Shown here one piece after another: positions 14,889 through 20,638 of a stretch of DNA of 20,638 bases (position 1 is the first letter of the stretch; each line of letters opens with the position of its first letter). Source of the stretch: CAYRHS01 sp964424125. Lineage in GTDB: Bacteria; Actinomycetota; Acidimicrobiia; IMCC26256; JAOSJL01. The translations under genes and the position numbers were made by a program. Below the pieces are notes generated by a model. The model did not search any database, was not told the DNA's origin, and saw only the letters and a program-made list of their open reading frames with translations. The stretch is taken from the NCBI GenBank assembly GCA_964424125.1, contig CAYRHS010000040.1, positions 1-20,638 of the forward strand, written 5' to 3'.

Positions 14889-16571
14889 GTGTCCGAGGGC
14901 TCGAACCTGGGGTCCCTGCTCCTCGAGCAGGGTCTCGTCACGAAAGCCGAGCTCGACGCGGCGCTGTCCCAGCAGCCACTGAGCGGCAAGCCGCTCGGGC
15001 GGATCCTGATCGACCAGGGCGCGATCTCGGAGCTCGACCTCGTGCGGACGCTGGCCCGCCAGGTCGGCCTGGACTTCGTCGACCTCAACGACTACCCGAT
15101 AGACGCCTCGGTGGTGAGTCGGATCCCGGAGGCGCTCGCGCGCCGGTACCAGGCGCTGCCGATCCGCTTCCAGGACGACCAGCTCGTGGTGGCCATGGCG
15201 GACCCCTCGAACGTGTTCGCCATGGACGACATCCGGGCGATCACGGGCGCCGAGATCCGGACGGTCGTCGCCACGGGCGGACAGATCGGTGACGCGATCG
15301 AGCGGTTCTACCGCCTCGACGCGGACGTCGACACGATGGCCCAGCAAGCCGCGGACGAGTTCGGCGAAGGGGACGACCTCACCGACGTCACGTCCGTCGT
15401 GGAGGACGCGCCGATCGTCAAGTTCGTGAACTTGCTGATCACCCAGGCCGTGCACGACCGGGCCTCCGACATCCACGTCGAGCCCGGAGAGAAGGACATC
15501 AGGATCCGGTTTCGCATCGACGGCGTGCTCCACGAGGTGATGCGCTCGCCGAAGTCCATCCAGGCCGGCGTCACCAGCCGGTTGAAGATCATGGCCGACC
15601 TGAACATCGCCGAGCGGCGTCTCCCGCAAGACGGTCGGATCTCGGTGAACGTGGGGGAGAAGGGCATCGACCTGAGAGTCGCGACCTTGCCGACCGTGTA
15701 CGGCGAGAAGATGGTCATGCGCATCCTCGACAAGAACCAGGCCCTGCTCTCCCTGGACGACCTGGGGTTCCTCCCCGAGCCGAAGGAGCGCTACGAGCAC
15801 GCCTTCCGCCAGCCCTACGGCACGATCCTCGTCACCGGCCCGACCGGGTCCGGGAAGTCGACCACCCTCTACGCGACGCTGAACCAGCTCAACAACCCCG
15901 ACCGGAACCTGATCACGATCGAGGACCCGGTCGAGTACCGGCTCGCCGGGATCAACCAGATCAACGTCAATCCCAGGGCGGGGCTCACATTCGCCTCGGC
16001 GCTCCGCTCGATTCTCCGTGCCGATCCGGACGTGCTCCTCGTCGGCGAGATCCGGGACGCGGAGACGGCCACGATCGCGACCGAAGCCGCGGTCACGGGC
16101 CACCTGGTGCTCTCGACCCTGCACACCAACGACGCCTCGTCGACGCCCCTGCGACTGGTCGAGATGGGTGTCGAGCCCTTCCTCGTCACGAGCGCGATCG
16201 ACTGCGTGCTCGCCCAACGCCTCGCGCGGAGACTCTGCGAGCACTGTCGGGAGGAGTACCAGCCCTCGGAGGCGGAGCTGATCGAGGCCGGCTGGCCCAC
16301 CGAGGGGCTCTCGGAGCACGACTGGCCGACGCTCTACAAGGCCATCGGCTGCGAGACGTGCGGGCGAACCGGCTACCGGGGACGATTCGCCCTCTTCGAG
16401 GTGATGCCCTTCGACGAGGAGATCGAGCGCTTGGTCATCGAGCGGCGCTCGACCGACGACCTCAAGAAAGTCGCGATGATGCAGGGGATGCTCACGCTCC
16501 GTGACGACGGCCTCCGCAAGGTCGCGTTGGGGCACACGAGCCTCGAGGAAGTCTTCCGGGTCGTGACCTGA
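14889..16571 (+). CDS. pilB: Type IV pilus extension ATPase PilB
   Basis: The product is 560 aa. It is a cytoplasmic hexameric ATPase that drives pilus polymerisation at the PilC platform. GTG 14889 was chosen from the GGAGGGAGG site and because the protein then starts just before the conserved NLGSLLLEQG. Residues 6-58 form the tandem MshEN layout: two 24-residue LGxxL...L...Q motifs separated by 5 residues, known in some homologues to bind c-di-GMP; the first position of each is Asn and Pro instead of the usual Arg. The ATPase core has Walker A GPTGSGKST (317-325), a Walker B region DPDVLLVGEIRD (379-390), and His box HLVLSTLHTND. Four zinc-binding Cys are at 450, 453, 488 and 491. It has its own sigma-28-type promoter and precedes pilT by 62 bases. 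Confidence 0.95.
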   Translation: MSEGSNLGSLLLEQGLVTKAELDAALSQQPLSGKPLGRILIDQGAISELDLVRTLARQVGLDFVDLNDYPIDASVVSRIPEALARRYQALPIRFQDDQLVVAMADPSNVFAMDDIRAITGAEIRTVVATGGQIGDAIERFYRLDADVDTMAQQAADEFGEGDDLTDVTSVVEDAPIVKFVNLLITQAVHDRASDIHVEPGEKDIRIRFRIDGVLHEVMRSPKSIQAGVTSRLKIMADLNIAERRLPQDGRISVNVGEKGIDLRVATLPTVYGEKMVMRILDKNQALLSLDDLGFLPEPKERYEHAFRQPYGTILVTGPTGSGKSTTLYATLNQLNNPDRNLITIEDPVEYRLAGINQINVNPRAGLTFASALRSILRADPDVLLVGEIRDAETATIATEAAVTGHLVLSTLHTNDASSTPLRLVEMGVEPFLVTSAIDCVLAQRLARRLCEHCREEYQPSEAELIEAGWPTEGLSEHDWPTLYKAIGCETCGRTGYRGRFALFEVMPFDEEIERLVIERRSTDDLKKVAMMQGMLTLRDDGLRKVALGHTSLEEVFRVVT

Positions 16572-16572
16572 C

Positions 16573-16598
16573 CACGCCCGATCAAGTCCGCGGGCGTG
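16573..16598 (+). repeat. Inverted repeat around the -35 element of the pilT promoter
   Basis: CACGCCC (16573-16579) and GGGCGTG (16592-16598) are perfect 7-bp inverted repeats flanking a 12-base loop that holds TCAAGTCC. The inner part, GCCC-GATCAAGTCC-NN-GGGC, is also present before the DUF4388 gene (13624-13643). It may be a regulator site or an extended promoter element, or a stem-loop after pilB. Confidence 0.4.
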
Positions 16599-16609
16599 AG
16601 CGCCGATGA
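16582..16609 (+). promoter_or_regulatory. Sigma-28/WhiG-type promoter before pilT
   Basis: TCAAGTCC (16582-16589), 12 bases, then GCCGATGA (16602-16609). It has the same -35 octamer and spacing as the DUF4388 promoter. The expected start near 16616 lies in the purine-rich Shine-Dalgarno stretch (16614-16625), so the leader is short. Confidence 0.65.
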
Positions 16610-16633
16610 CCCCGGGAGGAGGAGGCTCCCACG

Positions 16634-18202
16634 ATGCTGACCACGCAGGCCCGGCAGGTGGGCGAGCTGCTCGTCGAACGGCACGTGCTCGCCCGCGACG
16701 TCCTTGAACGCGCGCTCGAGGACGCCAACCGGTCCGGCACCGCCCTCCCGACCCACCTGCGCCGCAACGGGCTCGTGGCGGAGAAGGATCTCACCGCCGC
16801 GATCGCGGGCGCGCTCGGCCTCTCCTTCTTCGATCTCACGACCACTCCGGTGCACCCCGAGGCGGCCACTGCGCTCCCGGCTGCGGTCGCGGGCGCGTAC
16901 CAGGCGCTCGGCGTCGACTTCGAGGACGGCCGGCTCGTCGTCGCGTTCGCGGAACCGTCCGACGATGACGCGCTCGACGCGGTGCGCGCCGCGGTCACGA
17001 CCGAGATCGAAGTCGCGGTCGCCGATCGATCGGAGCTCGGCGAGGCGATCATGGCCGTCTACGGCGAGGAGGCGGTCCCTGCGGTCCTCGCCGATGGGCG
17101 GGCGGCGTCGATCGACAAGCCCGCCGACATGGAGGATCTCCACGTCAACCAGCTCCTCGAGCGGGTCCTCACCGCCAAGGGCTCCGACCTGCATCTCACG
17201 GCCGGTTCGCACCCGGTGATCCGGGTGAACGGTGATCTGCGATCACTGCCCGACTTCCCCGTCCTGAATGGTTCGATGATCCGCCAGATGGTGTACGCGA
17301 TCCTCCCGCAGAAGGCGCGTGAGCGCTTCGAGGACGACCTCGAGCTCGACACCTCGTACACAGTGCCGGGGCTCAGCCGCTTCCGCGTCAACGTCTTCCT
17401 CCAGCGGAACTCCGTCGGCGTAGTCATGCGCGTCGTTCCGTTCGAGATCGTGCCCTTCGACGACCTCGGGTTGCCGGACTCGGTCCGGACCTTCGCCGAC
17501 CTCCCCCGCGGGCTCGTGCTCGTCACCGGGCCGACAGGGTCGGGGAAGTCCACGACGCTGGCCTCGCTCGTCGACATCATCAACCGCGACCGGCCGGTTC
17601 ACATCATGACGGTCGAGGATCCCATCGAGTTCCTTCACCAGCACAAGCAGGCTGTCGTCAACCAGCGTGAGGTCGGCGAGGACACGCACGGCTTCGCCGA
17701 CGCCTTGAAGCACGTGCTGCGTCAGGATCCGGACGTCATCCTCGTCGGGGAGATGCGTGACCTCGAGACGATCTCGACCGCGCTGACTGCGGCGGAGACT
17801 GGTCACCTGGTCTTCGCCACCCTGCACACCCAGGACGCCCCACAGTCCATCGACCGCGTGATCGACGTCTTCCCAGCGCACCAGCAACAGCAGATCCGCG
17901 TCCAGCTCGCGGCCTCGCTGCAGGGGATCGTGACCCAGCAGCTCCTGCCGACGGCGGACGGGAATGGACGTGTCGCGGCGGCGGAGGTGCTCATGGCGAC
18001 GCCCGCGATCAGGAACCTCATCCGCGAGGCGAAGGTGCACCAGATCTACTCGATGATCCAGGCAGGCGGGAAGCACGGGATGGTCACGATGGACCAGAGC
18101 CTCGCCTGGCTGGTCCGGACCGGCTACATCTCGATGGAGACCGCGCTCGAGCGCTGCTCGAACGAGGACGACGTCCGCCGACTCGTGGCCAGCGCGGCCT
18201 GA
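16634..18202 (+). CDS. pilT: PilT retraction ATPase with a PilB-like N-terminal domain
   Basis: The product is 522 aa from ATG 16634, with GGGAGGAGGAGG 8 bases upstream. From about residue 167 it is a standard PilT: GSDLHLTAG, Walker A GPTGSGKST (299-307), VEDPIEF, DPDVILVGEMRD, TLHTQDAPQSIDRVIDVFP, and the PilT signature AIRNLIRE (458-465) with GMVTMDQSL. It drives pilus retraction. Canonical PilT is about 350 aa; the extra roughly 160 N-terminal residues align with the N-terminal domain of the adjacent PilB, including 'AYQALGVDFEDGRLVVAFAEPS' split across 902-region codons and the same 24-5-24 spacing (8-31 and 37-60). Key MshEN positions are degenerate: His17 for Gly, Pro39 for Gly, Ala31 and Ala60 for Gln. 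The role of this domain is unknown. Confidence 0.93.
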   Translation: MLTTQARQVGELLVERHVLARDVLERALEDANRSGTALPTHLRRNGLVAEKDLTAAIAGALGLSFFDLTTTPVHPEAATALPAAVAGAYQALGVDFEDGRLVVAFAEPSDDDALDAVRAAVTTEIEVAVADRSELGEAIMAVYGEEAVPAVLADGRAASIDKPADMEDLHVNQLLERVLTAKGSDLHLTAGSHPVIRVNGDLRSLPDFPVLNGSMIRQMVYAILPQKARERFEDDLELDTSYTVPGLSRFRVNVFLQRNSVGVVMRVVPFEIVPFDDLGLPDSVRTFADLPRGLVLVTGPTGSGKSTTLASLVDIINRDRPVHIMTVEDPIEFLHQHKQAVVNQREVGEDTHGFADALKHVLRQDPDVILVGEMRDLETISTALTAAETGHLVFATLHTQDAPQSIDRVIDVFPAHQQQQIRVQLAASLQGIVTQQLLPTADGNGRVAAAEVLMATPAIRNLIREAKVHQIYSMIQAGGKHGMVTMDQSLAWLVRTGYISMETALERCSNEDDVRRLVASAA

Positions 18203-18208
18203 TCGGCG

Positions 18209-19429
18209 ATGGCGACCACCTTCGAGTACAAGGTCCGGGACCAGGCCGGGAAGGTCCTCGAGGGGACCCTGGAGGCAGACGACGCCACGTTGGTGGTGGG
18301 CAAGCTCCGGGGGATGGGCTACACGCCCATCAGCGTCGAGGAGCAGGCGGAGAGCCGCCTCCAGACCGACATCAAGATCCCCGGCCTCTCGAACCGGGTG
18401 CGACTGAAGGATCTCGCGGTCTTCTCCCGCCAGTTCGCCACGATGATCAACTCCGGGCTCTCGTTGCTGAAGAGCCTGAGCATCCTGGAGGAGCAGACCG
18501 AGAGCAAGGAGCTCGCGCGCGTCGTCGGCGCGGTGCGTCTCGACGTCGAACGGGGCAGCTCGTTGTCGGTGGCGCTCGCTCGGCACCCGAAGGTGTTCAA
18601 CCGCCTCTACATCGCGATGGTGAAGTCAGGCGAGAGCGGCGGGGTGCTGGACGACGTGCTGCTTCGGATCGCGCACACGATCGAGAAGCAGGTCGAGCTC
18701 CGCCGCAAGGTCGTCTCGGCGATGACCTATCCCACGATGGTCGCCCTGTTCGCGTTCCTGATCACCCTGGCGATGCTGATCTTCATCGTTCCGCAGTTCC
18801 AGGACATGTACGACGAGCTCGAAGGCACGCTCCCGCTCCCCACGCGCATCCTGCTCGGCGTGTCCGCCTTCGCACAGCACTTCTGGTACGTGTGGCTGCT
18901 GGGTGGCATCGCCGGAGTCTTCGGGTTCCGCCGTTGGATCAACTCCGAGGAGGGCAGGAAGCGCTGGGACGCGTTCAAACTCCGGATGCCCGTCTTCGGA
19001 ACGCTCGCCCGCAAGATCGCGCTGGCGCGCTTCGCCCGGACGCTCGCTGCACTCACGCGATCGGGTGTCCCGATCCTCGAGTCGCTCGACATCGTCTCGC
19101 AGACCGCGGGCAACTACGTCGTCGCGACCGCGTTGCATGACGCCCAGGTCGCGGTCAAAGGAGGCGACACGCTGGCGCACAAGCTCCAGTTCCACGAGGT
19201 GTTCCCGCCGATGGTCGTGCAGATGATCTCCGTCGGCGAGGAGACGGGCGCGCTCGACGAGATGCTCGACAAGATCGCCGAGTTCTACGAGAACGAGGTC
19301 GAGGCGACGGTCAACGCCCTCACCTCGCTGATCGAGCCCATCCTCATCGTCATCATGGGCGCAGTCATCGGCGCCATGGTGATCGCCCTCTATCTCCCGA
19401 TGTTCAACATCATCAACCTCATCAAGTAG
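18209..19429 (+). CDS. pilC: Type IV pilus inner-membrane platform protein PilC
   Basis: The product is 406 aa of the GspF/PilC family, the membrane platform on which PilB and PilT act. The N-terminus MATTFEYKVRDQAGKVLEG and GYTPISVEE are typical. Two T2SSF repeats lie at about 70-195 (FSRQFATMINSGLSLLKSL) and about 270-395 (FARTLAALTRSGVPILESL). Transmembrane segments are at about 172-195, 220-243 and 372-400. ATG 18209 is 6 bases after the pilT stop with no clear Shine-Dalgarno sequence and no promoter element, so translation is probably coupled to pilT. No pilM/N/O or major pilin gene is visible; they may lie downstream. Confidence 0.95.
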   Translation: MATTFEYKVRDQAGKVLEGTLEADDATLVVGKLRGMGYTPISVEEQAESRLQTDIKIPGLSNRVRLKDLAVFSRQFATMINSGLSLLKSLSILEEQTESKELARVVGAVRLDVERGSSLSVALARHPKVFNRLYIAMVKSGESGGVLDDVLLRIAHTIEKQVELRRKVVSAMTYPTMVALFAFLITLAMLIFIVPQFQDMYDELEGTLPLPTRILLGVSAFAQHFWYVWLLGGIAGVFGFRRWINSEEGRKRWDAFKLRMPVFGTLARKIALARFARTLAALTRSGVPILESLDIVSQTAGNYVVATALHDAQVAVKGGDTLAHKLQFHEVFPPMVVQMISVGEETGALDEMLDKIAEFYENEVEATVNALTSLIEPILIVIMGAVIGAMVIALYLPMFNIINLIK

Positions 19430-19437
19430 GCGCGCCC

Positions 19438-19443
19438 TAGGAT
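19438..19443 (+). promoter_or_regulatory. Candidate -10 box (TAGGAT) of the cation transporter gene
   Basis: TAGGAT matches TANNNT and ends 9 bases before GTG 19453. There is no Shine-Dalgarno sequence, so a leaderless transcript separate from the pil genes is plausible. Confidence 0.4.
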
Positions 19444-19452
19444 CGACGCTCT

Positions 19453-20376
19453 GTGCAGGAGGGCTCGAAGAGGGCGATCGCAGCTGCGTTCGTCGCCAAC
19501 CTCGGGATCGCGATCGCAAAGTTCGTCGGGTTCGTGTTCACGGGCTCGAGCTCGATGCTGGCCGAGGGCATCCACTCGGTCGCCGACACCTCGAACCAGG
19601 CCTTGCTCTTCTTCGGAGGCATCCAGGCGCGACGGCCGGCGAGCGACGCCCATCCGTTCGGCTACGGGCGGGCGCGTTATTTCTGGTCGTTCGTCGTCGC
19701 GCTGGTGCTGTTCTCGGTCGGAGGGCTGTTCGCGATCTGGGAGGGGGTGGAGAAGCTTCGTCACCCCGAGCCGATCGACTCGCCCGCGTGGGCGTTCGCG
19801 ATCCTCGGCGTCGCGATGGCGCTGGAGGCCTTCTCGCTGCGGACGGCGGCGCGTGAAGCCCGCCCGATGCGGGCGCGACGGACCTGGTGGCAGTTCGTGC
19901 GCCAGGCCAAGACACCCGAGATCCCGGTCGTCCTGCTCGAGGACCTCGGTGCGCTCGTGGGCCTGTGCTTCGCGATCGGTGGGGTCGGCCTCGCCGTCGT
20001 CACCGGCCAGCCCCGATTCGACGCCGCCGGCAGCATCGCGATCGGCGGGTTGCTCGTCGTGATCGCGGCCGTCCTGGCCAACGAGATGCGAAGCCTCCTC
20101 CTGGGGGAGGCGGCCGACCCGAAGCAGGTCGAGGCGATCCGCGCCGCGATGGAAGAGGGGAGTGAGGTGCGGCGCGTGATCCACCTGCGCACGCAGCACC
20201 TCGGCCCCGACGAGCTCCTCGTCGTCGCCAAGGTCGAGTTCTCCCCTGAGCTGGCTGCCCCCGAGCTCGCGGTCGCGATCGACGCGGCCGAGCATCGACT
20301 GCGGGCCGCGGTCCCGATCGCTCGCCGGGTGTTCATCGAGCCCGACGTATGGCGACCCGCCCGCGCATCCGACTGA
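19453..20376 (+). CDS. Cation diffusion facilitator family transporter (ZnT9-like)
   Basis: The product is 307 aa with about six transmembrane helices (about 8-30, 33-56, 77-97, 112-130, 158-182, 192-210) and a C-terminal cytoplasmic domain (about 215-300). Helix 2 carries LAEGIHSVADTSNQALLFFG with the metal-site pattern HxxxD (His41, Asp45) and Asn48; HPFGYGRARYFW follows (67-78). Helix 5 reads VVLLEDLGALVGL, with Glu163-Asp164 rather than the classical HxxxD, as I recall for the SLC30A9/ZnT9-like subgroup. Such proteins export divalent cations such as Zn or Mn in exchange for protons; the substrate here is not predictable. It starts 23 bases after pilC, with its own likely promoter, and nothing links it functionally to the pili. 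Confidence 0.88.
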   Translation: MQEGSKRAIAAAFVANLGIAIAKFVGFVFTGSSSMLAEGIHSVADTSNQALLFFGGIQARRPASDAHPFGYGRARYFWSFVVALVLFSVGGLFAIWEGVEKLRHPEPIDSPAWAFAILGVAMALEAFSLRTAAREARPMRARRTWWQFVRQAKTPEIPVVLLEDLGALVGLCFAIGGVGLAVVTGQPRFDAAGSIAIGGLLVVIAAVLANEMRSLLLGEAADPKQVEAIRAAMEEGSEVRRVIHLRTQHLGPDELLVVAKVEFSPELAAPELAVAIDAAEHRLRAAVPIARRVFIEPDVWRPARASD

Positions 20377-20386
20377 TCGAGGAATT

Positions 20387-20421
20387 CCCGCGATTTGTCG
20401 GAAATTGACGGGTCTTGCGTT
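20387..20421 (+). terminator. Candidate terminator after the cation transporter gene
   Basis: CCCG-CGATTT, loop GTCGG, then AAATTG-A-CGGG (20387-20412) can form a stem of 10 pairs with one bulge and one G-U pair. A moderately T-rich tail, TCTTGCGTT (20413-20421), follows. It lies 10 bases after the transporter stop and upstream of the next promoter. Confidence 0.45.
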
Positions 20422-20443
20422 CACGGAGCGTGGCAGAACGCGC

Positions 20444-20471
20444 TCAAGGAGGGCGAACGAGGGGTCGATGT
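20444..20471 (+). promoter_or_regulatory. Weaker sigma-28-type promoter upstream of the riboswitch
   Basis: TCAAGGAG (20444-20451), 12 bases, then GTCGATGT (20464-20471). It keeps the TCAA-N16-GNCGATNN arrangement and the exact spacing of the DUF4388 and pilT promoters. It differs from the consensus -10 at two or three positions. The predicted start near 20478 is right at the 5' edge of the riboswitch, which supports it. Confidence 0.45.
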
Positions 20472-20487
20472 CGCGGACAGCGAGGCC

Positions 20488-20580
20488 ACCTGAGAAAGGC
20501 AAAGCCGCCGGAAGGCGGCGACGCAAAGCCACGGGGCCCACCCCACAAGGGCGTGGGAGGCCAGCCGGGCTGCCGGGAGG
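20488..20580 (+). ncRNA. Cyclic-di-GMP-I (GEMM-I) riboswitch aptamer
   Basis: The conserved GEMM-I core is present in order: AAGGCAAAG, the P2 stem GCCGCC (20504-20509) and GGCGGC (20514-20519) closed by the GNRA tetraloop GGAA (20510-20513), then GACGCAAAGCC (20520-20530). A GC-rich P3 arm follows, and then the hairpin-like CCAGCCGGGCTGCC (20561-20574) that corresponds to the conserved GGUAGC...GGUUACC end. The two Gs before CAAA fit the c-di-GMP rather than the A-substituted cGAMP variant as I remember it; an alignment should settle this. P1 boundaries are approximate. The regulated gene is downstream and outside the window. Confidence 0.9.
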
Positions 20581-20625
20581 GAGCACTCCCGATCGGGGAG
20601 TGGGACCAACGGGCGGAGGCCCCGC
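20575..20625 (+). promoter_or_regulatory. Possible riboswitch expression platform with alternative hairpins
   Basis: CACTCCC (20584-20590) and GGGAGTG (20596-20602) form a perfect 7-bp hairpin. The same CTCCC can instead pair with GGGAG (20575-20579) at the 3' edge of the aptamer. A third hairpin, GCGG (20613-20616) with CCGC (20622-20625), follows. Mutually exclusive pairing next to an aptamer is what a switch would need. No T-tract is visible, so the type of control is unclear. Confidence 0.45.
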
Positions 20626-20638
20626 TTGACCCAACGAC

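Noticed and set aside
14562..16535. Minus-strand open frame of 657 codons opposite pilB
   Set aside because: The plus-strand PilB is unmistakable, and the antisense translation shows only a charged, repetitive composition.
20405..20410. TTGACG as a sigma-70 -35 box for the riboswitch transcript
   Set aside because: No plausible -10 is found at 16-18 bases. It overlaps the candidate terminator stem, and the sigma-28-like motif gives a better-placed start.
20405..20629. Short plus-strand open frame across the riboswitch
   Set aside because: It covers the structured GEMM-I RNA, and its product is Arg/Gly/Pro low complexity. The conservation signal is RNA structure, not protein.

Overview
The window is about 20.6 kb of very GC-rich, densely coding DNA. 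It looks like an actinobacterial chromosome, and an Acidimicrobiia-like lineage is my best guess. Reasons: the actinobacterial order rarA, DUF948-like, DUF6167-like, alaS, ruvX, mltG, aroE; many GTG starts; probable leaderless genes with TANNNT -10 boxes just before the start codon; and type IV pilus (T4P) genes embedded in this housekeeping block. The lineage is inferred from recalled synteny, not from a search.

Layout. (1) 1-2021: the end of a PilW-like minor pseudopilin gene and a large, Cys-rich PilX-like pseudopilin gene. (2) 2085-5122: hisS-aspS, overlapping. (3) 5127-6376, minus strand: an ECF-type sigma factor and an overlapping gene for a single-pass membrane protein with a Thr/Pro-rich linker; it converges with aspS and diverges from rarA. 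(4) 6499-13600: rarA, two small membrane-anchored proteins, alaS, ruvX, mltG, aroE, tightly packed. (5) 13680-19429: a DUF4388 protein, pilB, pilT and pilC. (6) 19453-20376: a cation diffusion facilitator. (7) 20377-20638: a gene-free stretch with a candidate terminator, a candidate sigma-28-type promoter, a cyclic-di-GMP-I (GEMM-I) riboswitch and a possible expression platform. The regulated gene lies beyond the window.

The most interesting reading is a candidate c-di-GMP and sigma-28-type control circuit for the pili. Promoter-like elements TCAA-N16-GCCGATNA (sigma-28/FliA/WhiG style) sit directly before the DUF4388 gene and pilT. A variant with one base less spacing precedes pilB, and a weaker match with the same 16-base spacing places its start site at the riboswitch. 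PilB carries the tandem 24-5-24 residue MshEN layout associated with c-di-GMP binding. PilT, unusually, has a PilB-like N-terminal region with the same spacing but degenerate key positions. No mobile elements, CRISPR arrays, tRNA or rRNA genes were seen.
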